Origin: an uncultured Clostridia bacterium
Lineage (GTDB): Bacteria > Bacillota > Clostridia > Christensenellales > CAG-314
Reading direction: 5' to 3'
NCBI GenBank assembly: GCA_934294965.1
Contig: CAKRAM010000093.1
Location: forward strand, 1-39,010
Length of the DNA stretch: 39,010 bases
The notes beneath the pieces were generated by a model. The model saw nothing but the letters and a program-made list of their open reading frames with translations, was not told where the DNA came from and ran no database searches. A program made the position numbers and the translations under genes. This document shows positions 24,201 to 31,526 of the stretch, piece after piece (the first letter of the stretch is position 1; each line of letters begins with the position of its first letter).

Positions 24201-26036
24201 GGACGACAAAATGTTGCCGCCGTGCGCCGTGATTTCCGGTTTGAGTTCCAGCGAGGGAGTCGGTCCCCAACTGGAGAAGTCGGACATGAACGGACCTGCC
24301 TGATAGTCCCAACTGAATTTCATTTTGCCGCTAGACTTTTTGGCAAGTTGTCTGCCGTCGTCCTTGGAAACGGATATTGTGGGAATGTGGTCGGTTTTGC
24401 CCATCGACATAAGAATGTCGCCGTCGATGTTGTTGTAGATGATGCAGGCAACCGCACCGGCGTTTTTGGCTGCCGCCGCCTTTTCTTCAAAGGTGTTGGA
24501 GCCGCGTTCCACCAACGCAACTTTGCCTTTTACGTCCAAGCCTAGGTAGTTTGCCGCTCTGCCTACGCCGGGGATTGTTACGTAGTCCAATTCCACGCCG
24601 TTTGCCAATTGAGCGTCCGTGTAGCCGTTGGCTTTCAAAATGGTTTTAAGTTCATCGTAGAAATCGTTTTCCTTGCCTGCCAAGGAGTTGGATTCTTTGA
24701 AGAAGAACGTTTGCTCGCCGTTGGCAACGATATATCTGCTTTTTGTTCCGCTGATGGAAGCAACGGACAAAGCCGCATAGTACGTGGAGGGCGAACCTAC
24801 CGTGCCGGAATCCGGGTTGGTAACTTTGTTGGTGTTGCCTTGCTCTCCGCTGAAACCTGCGCTGTAGCTGTTGCTTGCCGCGGTGATAAGGCTTATGCCC
24901 GCGTTGGATATGTTGCGGTAGATACGGTTAAGATTTTCGTTATCGTGTTCGGTGCTGAATCCGCAAGAAGAACCGAGCGACATATTGATTGCGTCGACGT
25001 TCAACAAAACAGCATCTTCCAATGCCGCCAAAATATCTTCTGTTTTACCGCCGTCGTCCAAATCCGGGAACACCTTAAGAAGCACCAATTGAGAATCGAT
25101 TGCAATACCCGTGATTGTGTCGGATTGTCCGCTGATAATGCCGGCAACGTGCGTTCCGTGTTCGGAATCGTGAGGGAAAACGTCGTAGTCCTTGTCCGCA
25201 TAGTCGTAAGCAAAAGGCACTTTTAGGTTGTTATAGACGTTATAACCCTTCAAATTTGCCGTATGTTTTGCCGCTTGCGTCAGGGACAACTTGTCCTCTA
25301 CGATATTTTTGTTGATAAGCAGTTTGTCCTCGGTGCAGTTGGGCATTTTGGAAAACACTTCGTGGCTGATGTCGAAGCCGCTGTCCAAAATAGCAACTGC
25401 CGTTCCCACGCCCGTGTACTTGACCGACGAGGAATTGTAGATACCCGTCGGATAGATATCCACCGCGTTTACGATTGCCGAAGCATCTCCTGCGGAGGTC
25501 GATTGCGGACGATTGAACGTATCGGAAAGCATCGTGCTTTTTACCGAAGCCATTTTGCCTATTTTTGCAACGTTACCGTAGGACGTTTTGATTGCAACGG
25601 CGTTGGTGATTGTGGAATAGGTGTACACAACCTCGTCGACATAGCCGAGTGCCGTCAATTGGTCGATAAGTTCCGCTTGCTCGGACTCGATTTGGCTTAC
25701 GTACGCTTGACCTTCTTGGGATTTGACGTATTCCACCAAATTTCCGTTTTTGCCGGTATCGTTGTACCTCTCTGAAAGGCTTTTGTTTTTGCCGGATACC
25801 ATAACGACAACTTGGTCGGTATCTTTGTATCCTTTGTTTTTAAGTAAATACTCTGCCTTGATGCGAGAAAGTTGTTGCTCGGCGGTGAATTTTAGTTCGC
25901 TTTGAACCAATCGTATGTCGCTGCGCTCCAATCCGCCTTCTTGTTGGCTCGGAACAACCGAACATGCAACCGCCCCCAAAAGAGTGAGCAGGCACACGAC
26001 AGCCAACAACGTTATGGATAAAGTCTTTTTGTTCAT
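18291..26036 (-). CDS. Giant subtilisin-family (S8) lipoprotein protease with PA domain and about 30 leucine-rich repeats
   Basis: This 2581-residue protein begins with a signal peptide and lipobox AVAC (Cys25). Residues ~45-170 resemble an inhibitor I9-type propeptide. The S8 catalytic residues are all present: Asp218 in VAILDSGFD, His293 in HGTHVAGIISG, the oxyanion Asn389 in TAASNS, and Ser625 in SGTSMATP. A protease-associated (PA) domain sits between Asn389 and Ser625 (~485-575), as in lactocepin and C5a peptidase. Fn3-like wall-protease domains follow (~700-1150), then two Ig-like (Big_2) domains (~1160-1235 and ~1295-1365). About 30 BspA-type leucine-rich repeats (~1375-2350, pattern xAFxxCxxLxxVxL) come next, then a coiled-coil-like stretch. 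The C-terminal ~25 residues form a Gly/Ala-rich hydrophobic segment ending in KRK. It is the first gene of a coupled operon with three lipoproteins and lies downstream of a peptide importer. It is likely an active surface peptidase; the substrate is unknown. Confidence 0.93.
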   Translation of the reverse strand: MNKKTLSITLLAVVCLLTLLGAVACSVVPSQQEGGLERSDIRLVQSELKFTAEQQLSRIKAEYLLKNKGYKDTDQVVVMVSGKNKSLSERYNDTGKNGNLVEYVKSQEGQAYVSQIESEQAELIDQLTALGYVDEVVYTYSTITNAVAIKTSYGNVAKIGKMASVKSTMLSDTFNRPQSTSAGDASAIVNAVDIYPTGIYNSSSVKYTGVGTAVAILDSGFDISHEVFSKMPNCTEDKLLINKNIVEDKLSLTQAAKHTANLKGYNVYNNLKVPFAYDYADKDYDVFPHDSEHGTHVAGIISGQSDTITGIAIDSQLVLLKVFPDLDDGGKTEDILAALEDAVLLNVDAINMSLGSSCGFSTEHDNENLNRIYRNISNAGISLITAASNSYSAGFSGEQGNTNKVTNPDSGTVGSPSTYYAALSVASISGTKSRYIVANGEQTFFFKESNSLAGKENDFYDELKTILKANGYTDAQLANGVELDYVTIPGVGRAANYLGLDVKGKVALVERGSNTFEEKAAAAKNAGAVACIIYNNIDGDILMSMGKTDHIPTISVSKDDGRQLAKKSSGKMKFSWDYQAGPFMSDFSSWGPTPSLELKPEITAHGGNILSSVPGNKYDELSGTSMATPNLCGIIVLIRQHLRESYPDYTWQQINNLANQLLMSTATIILNEEGNPYSPRKQGAGLASLYNVVNSKAIITVDGKDRTKLELGDDPMERGVYEMNFNVVNLSDTPVSYNVSMIGMTESVSTSDKNFVSETPYILSQNYVTEIVGGKGTLDNGKVTVEPNSQVALKVTYTLSEEDKEYIRTSFPYGMYVEGFVKLTAVDENEISLNAPFLAFFGDWSKAPLFDKTYYEVETEAHDKSIDDEDKIKADYFATTPYGSYYYNYIIPLGTYLYDIDETRYDAIPATEEHAALSNVLGSIDGISAVYAGLLRCAKEMHFTITDLTTGEVVYDYTDYDAQKSHSNGATPLPYYEFLKVKSQSLQLINNRRYQFKMQGKLDYENDGTDTNVRNSFTFNFTMDDEAPIIKAATYEKVYDKNLKKDRYYVYLTVYDNHYVQSITPILFTSSRSYTFLTDNPIPVYGEKGSDTTVKIEITDLLDDIGYDAVINSALAFSVDDYALNSNIFFCQLPGTNGNFKFTKNGEPDGTDMVILSVDEGEIVDLTQYLSTTDKNVDENKDYLKHLVWTSSNEEVVEVNGGQIKAKKPGKATIIAKEQMDLRQAVLIVNVRENSKNAQVAEVSEDQPMLAASTSDSLEAARFAYFDTEFAYSRAAQTSEIGATGDRKFLNSMGTVGLYPGEKIKLYYEIKPWYVKDNYEYSFESLRPDVATVDENGVVTALKEGDVTIRLNIKGSNIAARVELSVKSEFVIENRMLVAYKGLGGDVVIPDDEGILYIGAYAFCLYDTDNTVELPEDDYDANKIPSSNTTVTSVVIPEGVEEIQKYAFYNCTGLRSVVLPKSLKFIREYAFYGDESLSRLYVNGAVVKTTDSEASAYYNGETLKDGYRLNGQYITTNGDFVVKQSYSDYKGFAQTETQVVARRAFSGCKLLDSVDLSKIYALGEAAFYGCQSLSYADLSSLRNTGNLAFSKCSSLEQVTLVKDTKLSEAMFSLSGLASVDVYNENCDIPRFCFTNCEKLTKVTLHGDLETIGEGAFSECPALTEVHFDGKVNVIGRQAFFRDTALTSITLPNNRVQIGTYAFCQCTKLAEVVLAPETVLVQAYSPVGSDDVHNQDNAVNPAASGYAFQETAISSFRVLGGNNYTVSADGKLLLSDGGKTIVLAATSASYGDYTLPSGITAVADGAFSGTDITSLTVPDGVKSIGAYAFAGCSKLTTVTLPATRGISIGSYAFYGYELVGNQNVAAYTLTSVSNLDKAVSVGNYCFAATGITDVNIGADAFVGEGAFFNSKVQQVSIGANASFGLGAFQNCMSLTTVNMPDEGGVYFGKVCFAYDSALRTIDLSKVGTSEKLGVIEAQTFYGCTSLRRADLQNVKAVYANAFGDCGSLGYINIPNVEHLGEGAFGKYSQYGSGPEVQSVTLPNTLKVMEDSVFAGCAYLEEIVIPSSVTQFGKQMFAYCTSLKKVTLPSNLKNLGEYTFAGCTSLEEINLADVETVGAYCFAADGALTDVHLDSLKYVGEAAFGSSGIKSVNAPNLVEIATYGFLGTPVTKFTAPVLEKIGNQAFVGCGELTEFTFSVYITHVGDAVFYGCDKLKAFNYQVGSSVFEDGTVNSYARIDDGVLYTKMANGKYQLASVPADKNVIALEVSPETVHVQTYAGNANTHVRAIVFPDGLESIAAHAFDKYTNLISVEFRTETAPILESQYDKSSKLAETAPGYGLLHNQFNLFDTELYYHNFIGLLGSFEPISMVLPANATLYGYDAVTYEGYFGKVANAKRSNYVAMQSAMRNFIAGVEKIQNISVITLGDANLIDDTITAYNAINQNYADYGYTQAQWQNMYLVAKTAHNTLNELRLDAATMQVKRLQAKISALPTTFNVVNFAALSKQIADINSELAELKQEEKQLLDMTTYNALMNSYNAYRQSLSEQVDSIIGESSGSAASAMAAFAGLGLVALAFKRKASM

Positions 26037-26156
26037 AGTCTACCTTCTTGTTTAAGCACGAAACGCTCAATTATCTTGTTCGTTTTGTTCTTACAGTTTG
26101 TTGATTAGTCACAATTGCAATGCCAAAGCGTTGCATTTGTGGCGTTTTATGTTATC
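26037..26156 (-). promoter_or_regulatory. Upstream region of the S8 protease operon (promoter not resolved)
   Basis: The operon promoter should lie here, between the terminator at 26157-26174 and the ATG at 26036, but I could not fix it. A -10-like GATAAT (26070-26075, minus strand) is present without a matching -35. An imperfect 8-base-pair hairpin (26116-26135, stem TGCAATGC/GCGTTGCA with one G-T pair and a 4-base loop) lies upstream of it and could be an operator or leader element. The ribosome site is AAGGT, 5-6 bases before the ATG. Confidence 0.35.
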
Positions 26157-26174
26157 AAAAGCGGCGTTTGCCGC
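26157..26174 (-). terminator. Intrinsic terminator of the opp operon
   Basis: In the transcript GCGGC-AAAC-GCCGC (26174-26161) is followed directly by UUUU (26160-26157). It lies 58 bases after the stop of the small membrane protein gene and separates the importer operon from the protease operon. The stem is short but fully GC. A further inverted repeat AAACGG/CCGTTT is present at 26207-26219. Confidence 0.75.
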
Positions 26175-26232
26175 GATTTTGCGTTATTATTTGTCATATA
26201 CGACAGAAACGGGCCGTTTAAGTTTTGCATTG

Positions 26233-26472
26233 CTATTTCAGCCAAAAGTACAAAAGCAACGCAACCAATGAAAAACATCCGACCACCATCAAAAATTTGG
26301 GGAAGAAAACCGCAAAGCCTGCCTTGACCGCTGCCCAAAATTCTTTTTTTTGCAATTTGGTGCGCTCTTTTTTTTCTCCCGCGTCGGCATCGGGGTTAAG
26401 CCCGTCCATACTGTATATGGTGTGGCCGTCGTCGACGTATTCTTTTTTTGGAGGTTTGTCTTTCTTTTTCAT
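26233..26472 (-). CDS. Small single-span membrane protein, function unknown
   Basis: This 79-residue protein has a highly charged, Lys/Asp/Glu-rich first half (MKKKDKPPKKEYVDDGHT) and one hydrophobic segment at about residues 56-77 (FFPKFLMVVGCFSLVALLLY). That predicts a single membrane span with the charged part in the cytoplasm. It lies 30 bases after the oppF stop, in the same direction, just before the operon terminator. The start has no good ribosome site, so expression may depend on coupling to oppF. Small proteins of this style are common in Clostridia, but I do not recognise a named family. An accessory role for the transporter is possible but unsupported. Confidence 0.7.
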   Translation of the reverse strand: MKKKDKPPKKEYVDDGHTIYSMDGLNPDADAGEKKERTKLQKKEFWAAVKAGFAVFFPKFLMVVGCFSLVALLLYFWLK

Positions 26473-26502
26473 GATCGTGCTAACAACGTTGGCAAAGCAA
26501 CT

Positions 26503-27621
26503 CTACTTTTTGGTGTGTTTGTGTTTCTTTTCTTCGGCAGCCAAACGCTCTTCCTCTTCCTTGCGCAAAATTTCCTGATATTCTTCGGAATACTTGCTCA
26601 AATTTGCCATAACTTCAGGGTTGTGCAAGTGGCACGCAACGAAGTGATTGGGCGTGGCTTCGATAAACTGCGGCTCTTTGAAGCGGCACACATCCATACA
26701 TTCCGAACAACGAGTGTGGAATTTGCACCCTTTGGGCGGATTTGCGGGGGAAGGAATATCTCCCGAAAGTATGATACGTTCGTGCTTGACGTCCGGATCG
26801 GGTACGGGAACGGCGGAGAACAACGCCTTGGTGTAGGGATGCAACGGATTATCGAACAAATCGTCCGTATCGCCCAGTTCCATCATGTTACCGAGGTACA
26901 TAACCAAGATGTTGTCGGTAATGTACTTTACAACCGACAAATCGTGGGAAATGAACACATACGTCAACCCCAACTTGTTTTGAAGTTCCTTTAGGAGGTT
27001 GATGATTTGCGCCTGAATGGAAACGTCCAAAGCCGAAACGGGTTCGTCGCAAATGACCAATTCCGGATTGACCGCCAATGCGCGCGCAATGCAAATACGC
27101 TGGCGTTGACCGCCGGAAAACTCGTGCGGGTAACGATCGTAGTACTGCGGTTGCAAGCCGCACTTTTTCATCACGTCCAACACGTAAGACGTAACCTGTT
27201 CCTTGGGAACGATTTTATGCACTCTCACCGCTTCGGCGATGATGTTGCCTATCGTCATACGCGGAGGAAGGCTGGAATACGGATCTTGGAATATCAGTTG
27301 GATTTTGGTGCGATACTTTAGCATTTGCTTGCGCGAAAGGTTGGTGATATCCTCGCCGTTATAGACGATTTTGCCGCCGTCGCTTTCGTACAATTTCAGT
27401 ATCGTCCTGCCCAGCGTCGTTTTTCCGCAACCGGACTCGCCCACCACGCCGATGGTCGTTCCGCGTTTAATCTTGAACGTTACGCCGTCAACCGCCTTCA
27501 AAAAGCGCGTAGGCTTTCCGAAAAAGTTGGTTTCGATGGGGAAGTTCTTTTTCAGGTCGGTAACTTCCAAAATATAGTCGGTTTGTTGCACGTTTTGGTG
27601 CAATGTGTTTTCTGTTGCCAT
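26503..27621 (-). CDS. oppF: Oligopeptide ABC importer, ATP-binding protein OppF
   Basis: The product is a 372-residue ATPase. The ATG at 27621 (MATENTLHQ) was preferred over the in-frame codon at 27657, which precedes an unrelated MPRCRSSRE segment and overlaps a hairpin. Walker A is GESGCGKT (61-68); the signature FSGGQRQR and Walker B VICDEPVSALD follow in the expected order. The C-terminal oligopeptide/dipeptide transporter domain carries four Cys (CKFHTRCSECMDVC) and ends in VACHLHN. In related peptide importers such Cys residues can hold an iron-sulfur cluster. It pairs with OppD to power peptide uptake through OppB/OppC. The ribosome site is weak (GAGAGA), and a 149-base gap separates it from oppD, the largest gap in the operon. 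Confidence 0.93.
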   Translation of the reverse strand: MATENTLHQNVQQTDYILEVTDLKKNFPIETNFFGKPTRFLKAVDGVTFKIKRGTTIGVVGESGCGKTTLGRTILKLYESDGGKIVYNGEDITNLSRKQMLKYRTKIQLIFQDPYSSLPPRMTIGNIIAEAVRVHKIVPKEQVTSYVLDVMKKCGLQPQYYDRYPHEFSGGQRQRICIARALAVNPELVICDEPVSALDVSIQAQIINLLKELQNKLGLTYVFISHDLSVVKYITDNILVMYLGNMMELGDTDDLFDNPLHPYTKALFSAVPVPDPDVKHERIILSGDIPSPANPPKGCKFHTRCSECMDVCRFKEPQFIEATPNHFVACHLHNPEVMANLSKYSEEYQEILRKEEEERLAAEEKKHKHTKK

Positions 27622-27641
27622 AGTAATATTCTCTCTCGATG

Positions 27642-27680
27642 ACCGACAGCGCGGCAAATATGCTTGCCGTCATAGTCGGT
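27642..27680 (-). promoter_or_regulatory. Nested hairpin in the oppD-oppF gap
   Basis: ACCGAC (27642-27647) pairs with GTCGGT (27675-27680). Inside it CGGCAA (27652-27657) pairs with TTGCCG (27664-27669) around a 6-base loop. The structure ends about 20 bases before the oppF ATG, close enough to affect ribosome access or to protect a processed end. A perfect palindrome TATCGCGATA lies at 27726-27735 in the same gap. No clear internal promoter was found. Confidence 0.45.
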
Positions 27681-27770
27681 ATTCTTTTGTTTGTCGTTCT
27701 CGGATTTTGCTATGACGACACATTGTATCGCGATAGCATTAAAAAAACCTTGAAACCGAGAAACACCAAC

Positions 27771-28934
27771 CTATTTGTTATTTAATTGGTCGTACAAATG
27801 GCAGGACACGTAGTGCGTGTCGCTAACCTTGATTTCGGCGGGATATTCGCCCTCGCAAGCCGCCACGCAACGTTCGCATCTGTTGCGGAAGTAGCAGCAG
27901 TTGGGAAGGTTGATGGGGTTGGGAACTTGTCCCGGGATGGAATACAGCGGTTCGGACGAGGAGGACGTTATTAGCGGTTTGCTTTTTTGTAGTCCTATCG
28001 TGTACGGGTGCATGGGATTGTGGAAAATCTCCGAAGCAGTGCCTTTTTCTATCACTCTGCCTGCGTACATAACCACCACTTCGTCCGCCATTTCGGCAAT
28101 TACGCCCAAGTCGTGAGTGATAAGCATAATGGAACAGCCCTGCTCTTTTTGCAATTTTTTGAGCAACTCCAAAATTTGAGCCTGAATGGTTACGTCCAAC
28201 GCGGTTGTGGGTTCGTCGGCAATAATCAGTTTTGGATTGCCGACAAGAGCCATTGCAATCATAACTCTTTGGCGCATTCCGCCGGAAAGTTCGTGAGGAT
28301 AACTTTTGTAAACGTGATCCGGCATGGCTATGCCGACTTTGGTAAGCATTTCTATGCTGCACGCCTTTGCTTCTTCCGGAGTGATTTCCGGATTGTGCGT
28401 AAAAGATACTTCGTCCAGCTGATTGCCGATTGTGAACACGGGGTTTAGACTGGTCATCGGTTCTTGGAATATCATCGTGATATCCTTACCGCGAACCTTG
28501 TACATTTGTTCGGTTGGCATCTTTGCAATATCGTAGCAAAGTTTGTTGCCGTTTTCGTCGGTGCCGAGGTCGTCGCTGTTGAAGCGGATTTCCCCGTCCA
28601 CAACCTGACCTTGCGGAGCCTGAACCAATTGCATTATGGAAAGCGAAGTTACGCTTTTTCCGCAACCGGACTCTCCCACCACGCCCACGATTTTGCTTTT
28701 GGGAATATCGAAAGATACGCCGTTGACCGACATTACCGTACCTGTATCGGTAAAGAACACTGTTTTGAGGTTATCCAGTTCTATGATATTGTCGGGATTG
28801 CGCATCGTCGTGGTATAATCTTGCGGCTGCAACTTGCGGCGCTTCAAACTTTCGTAGTAGCGCATTTGCTTGTTGTTGTACTTTAAGATAGCACGACTTT
28901 CTTTTATGGATAAGTAGTTAGAGTTTTTTTTCAT
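27771..28934 (-). CDS. oppD: Oligopeptide ABC importer, ATP-binding protein OppD
   Basis: The product is 387 residues from the ATG at 28934, which has AGGTG 7 bases upstream; a GTG at 28943 lies inside that ribosome site and was rejected. An unusual Lys/Arg/Tyr-rich N-terminal extension of about 50 residues precedes the ABC domain. Walker A is GESGCGKS (87-94), the signature LSGGMRQR and Walker B LIIADEPTTALD. The C-terminal oligopeptide/dipeptide transporter domain carries a Cys cluster (CCYFRNRCERCVAAC) that may bind metal or an Fe-S cluster, as reported for related peptide importers. It works with OppF on the cytoplasmic face. The oppC stop is 15 bases upstream. Confidence 0.94.
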   Translation of the reverse strand: MKKNSNYLSIKESRAILKYNNKQMRYYESLKRRKLQPQDYTTTMRNPDNIIELDNLKTVFFTDTGTVMSVNGVSFDIPKSKIVGVVGESGCGKSVTSLSIMQLVQAPQGQVVDGEIRFNSDDLGTDENGNKLCYDIAKMPTEQMYKVRGKDITMIFQEPMTSLNPVFTIGNQLDEVSFTHNPEITPEEAKACSIEMLTKVGIAMPDHVYKSYPHELSGGMRQRVMIAMALVGNPKLIIADEPTTALDVTIQAQILELLKKLQKEQGCSIMLITHDLGVIAEMADEVVVMYAGRVIEKGTASEIFHNPMHPYTIGLQKSKPLITSSSSEPLYSIPGQVPNPINLPNCCYFRNRCERCVAACEGEYPAEIKVSDTHYVSCHLYDQLNNK

Positions 28935-28949
28935 CGTTTTCACCTTGCG

Positions 28950-30089
28950 TTACTTTTTGGCTTTGGGATCCATTGCGTCGCGCAATCCGTCGCCGATGAA
29001 GTTAAAGCCTAAAACGGCAACGACAATGAGCAAACCTGCGGGAAGCCAAGTGTTCATGTGATATTTCAGCGCAACGGGATCGTTTGCCAACGCTATCATA
29101 GAACCCCATGCGGCTTTGCCGATAGGCACGCCCAAGCCCAAATAGCTCAACGTGGATTCGTACATAATTACGCTGCCCAAACCGAGCGTCATAGACACGA
29201 TAAGTTGAGGCATAACGTTGGGGATAAGGTGCAAGAATATTTTACGCCAAGTGGGCAACCCCATAACTTCGGTTGCGGTGATATACTCCTGCTCACGCAA
29301 GGACAAAATTTGTCCGCGAACCAAACGGGCGACGCCGCTCCAACTGAATAGCGTTATTATCACCATCAAAACGTATATTTGTTGGTCGGCGGTGATTATT
29401 TCCGCCATCTTCCAACCGTCGATAACTGCCGAAGCGATAAGCAAAATAGGCAACGTGGGTATACAGTTGAAAATATCAACTATACGCATTATGACGTTAT
29501 CCACCCAGCCGCCGAAGTAGCCTGCCAGTCCGCCCAAAATTATGCCGATTACCGTTTCCAAAATAACAACGATAAAACCGATTGTGAGCGAAATTCTGCC
29601 GCCGTACATAAGACGAACGAGAACGTCGTAACCTTGGTCGTCCGTTCCCAGAGGGTGTTCCAAACTGGGGTCGGCATACCTATTGAGGTCGTCCTCTATG
29701 GTGACGCGTTCGGTGATTGTGATAATCACGTCCTTGGAGCCTTTGTATTTGCTGTTTTTTGTAGAAACGAACTTACCGTTATCGTAGTAGTAGGACGATT
29801 GCACGTCGGAATAGTGAGTGATTATTTTGGTGCGGTCTTCTTCCTGCTCTCCCCAGGTGCGGTAAACAACCGGCCCTAAAAAGGAGAACAAAATCAAAAA
29901 GACAATCATAATAAGCCCAACAACCGACAACTTTGAACGGAAAAAGCGGCGCATAATCAGTCCGAACGGGGACATTTCGCGATAAGTTTCTTCTTCCGAA
30001 ACCATTTCTTGTTCGGTAATTTCGTCCACTTCCGTCACCACGTCTTCCTGCATTTCGGGGACAACTGTCAAATCTTTATTTTCTTCCAT
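28950..30089 (-). CDS. oppC: Oligopeptide ABC importer, permease OppC (enlarged outer loop)
   Basis: This 379-residue membrane protein has an acidic cytoplasmic N-terminal tail (residues 1-40), a first span at about 55-75 and a typical binding-protein-dependent transport permease core. The GTDDQGYDVLVRLMYGGRIS segment and the coupling region (EYITATEVMGLPTWRKIFLHL) are family hallmarks. Between the first span and GTDDQG there are about 75 residues, including a YYYDNGKF beta-like part; usual OppC proteins have a shorter loop. A perfect AGGAGG overlaps the oppB stop and lies 6 bases before the ATG, so the two permeases are probably coupled. It forms the translocation pore with OppB. Confidence 0.93.
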   Translation of the reverse strand: MEENKDLTVVPEMQEDVVTEVDEITEQEMVSEEETYREMSPFGLIMRRFFRSKLSVVGLIMIVFLILFSFLGPVVYRTWGEQEEDRTKIITHYSDVQSSYYYDNGKFVSTKNSKYKGSKDVIITITERVTIEDDLNRYADPSLEHPLGTDDQGYDVLVRLMYGGRISLTIGFIVVILETVIGIILGGLAGYFGGWVDNVIMRIVDIFNCIPTLPILLIASAVIDGWKMAEIITADQQIYVLMVIITLFSWSGVARLVRGQILSLREQEYITATEVMGLPTWRKIFLHLIPNVMPQLIVSMTLGLGSVIMYESTLSYLGLGVPIGKAAWGSMIALANDPVALKYHMNTWLPAGLLIVVAVLGFNFIGDGLRDAMDPKAKK

Positions 30090-30098
30090 ATCGTCCTC

Positions 30099-31505
30099 CT
30101 ATTTGCCAAGTTTTACGCGAGGGTCGACTATCGCGTACATCACGTCGGAAAGAAGCGTTCCGATGACGGTTAGAATTGCCAAGAACATGTTGTATCCCAT
30201 TACGAACGGCACGTCGCCTTCACGCAAGGCGTTGTAGGCAAGGTTACCGATACCGTCGATTGCAAACACTTGCTCGGTTATCATCATACCGCCGAACAGC
30301 GACGGCAAAATGCCTGCAAGCAGCGTTGCCAAAGGAATAAGCGTGTTACGGAAAGCGTGCTTGTACACAACGGTTTTTTCCGAAAGTCCCTTTGCGCGCG
30401 CGGTACGAATGTAATCGGCGTTAAGCACTTCCAACGTGTTGGTGCGAGTGTAGCGCATAAGTCCGCCGAGCGACAAAATTACGCTTACCGCAATGGGCAA
30501 AATCAAGTGCCTTGCTATGCTGCCCAACTTGGACATAAATCCTGCAAAAGTTGCGGGGTAGTCGATTGCGTCCACCAAACCGGATGTCGGTAACCAGCCC
30601 AAATTTACGGCAAACAGTTTTATCATAAGCGCGGCAAAGAAGTAGGTCGGCAAGGACAATCCTATCATCGTGAATATGGTGACGATGTAGTCCTGCGCCG
30701 AATACTGATGCGTTGCGCTGGATATACCCAAAGGAATGCTGATTGCAAATTGCAAAACCGTTGCAACCAATGCAATGGCAAAGGATATCCACATGTTTTC
30801 GGAAATGACCTGCGCAACGGGTTTTTGGTACTTAAAGGAGTTGCCCAAGTCACCCTTTGCCAAGTTACCCAGCCAAGTGAAGTAGCCTCCCAAAATGGAG
30901 CCCAAGCGCTTGCCGAAAGACGCCACTTTGTAGGTGGTTGTTACGTTATGCGTCACCGACGAATCGGACGAGGTCAAAATAACCTGTTCGGAAACGATGT
31001 TTTCGTCGGCGTCCAACTCCACTTTTGTGGTAAACGTACCTTCGTCGATATCCACTGTAACTTGCTTGTAGTCGTTTTCCGAGTCGGCATCGGCTTCCTC
31101 GTAGGTTGTGCGAATGATTTTGTACGCGCCCACTCCGCCGTTATCCGAAAGCGTAAGAGTGTATTCGCCGCTACGATATTTGCCGATTGCAAACTTGTAG
31201 TAGGAGGCGTCGGTTTGCGTTGCATTTGTGTGCGCGTGCTTTTTAACGTCACGAGTGAACGCCAACGTTTCGTCGCCTATTCCGTCCACGGAAAGAATAA
31301 GTTCTGCTTCCGGGTTGTACAAGCCGTACATGCTTTTGAAGTTGTCGATTTCGTCTTGCGTGATACTTCCCTGCTGCAACTGCGAAGAAAACTTGTTATC
31401 CACGTAGTCGCTGGGCATCAAACGAACGAGCGTGTAGATAATGACCGACACACCCAACAGAATGATGATGGAAATCAGCAATCTTTTGACTATATATTTG
31501 AACAT
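30099..31505 (-). CDS. oppB: Oligopeptide ABC importer, permease OppB (large extracytoplasmic insertion)
   Basis: This 468-residue protein is clearly longer than the usual ~310-330 residues of OppB. The first span (about 9-30) and the family start YIVKRLL...LMPSD are normal. The core resumes at YFTWLGNLAKGDLGNSFKY (from ~208) and carries the coupling motif EVLNADYIRTARAKGLSE. The extra ~135 residues (about 65-200) sit in the first outer loop and look beta-rich (YTLTLSDNGG, KQVTVDIDEGTF). They should face outside, near where the binding protein docks. The start has no strong ribosome site. A hairpin in the gap before it may set its level below that of the binding protein. Confidence 0.92.
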   Translation of the reverse strand: MFKYIVKRLLISIIILLGVSVIIYTLVRLMPSDYVDNKFSSQLQQGSITQDEIDNFKSMYGLYNPEAELILSVDGIGDETLAFTRDVKKHAHTNATQTDASYYKFAIGKYRSGEYTLTLSDNGGVGAYKIIRTTYEEADADSENDYKQVTVDIDEGTFTTKVELDADENIVSEQVILTSSDSSVTHNVTTTYKVASFGKRLGSILGGYFTWLGNLAKGDLGNSFKYQKPVAQVISENMWISFAIALVATVLQFAISIPLGISSATHQYSAQDYIVTIFTMIGLSLPTYFFAALMIKLFAVNLGWLPTSGLVDAIDYPATFAGFMSKLGSIARHLILPIAVSVILSLGGLMRYTRTNTLEVLNADYIRTARAKGLSEKTVVYKHAFRNTLIPLATLLAGILPSLFGGMMITEQVFAIDGIGNLAYNALREGDVPFVMGYNMFLAILTVIGTLLSDVMYAIVDPRVKLGK

Positions 31506-31526
31506 TTTATCGCAAATGCTTGTGCA

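Noticed and set aside
18291..26036. LPxTG-type sortase anchoring of the S8 protease
   Set aside because: No LPxTG or close variant precedes the C-terminal hydrophobic segment, and the N terminus has a lipobox.
27622..27657. Longer N terminus for OppF (start at 27657)
   Set aside because: The added residues are unlike the family, and the codon lies in the inverted repeat at 27642-27680.
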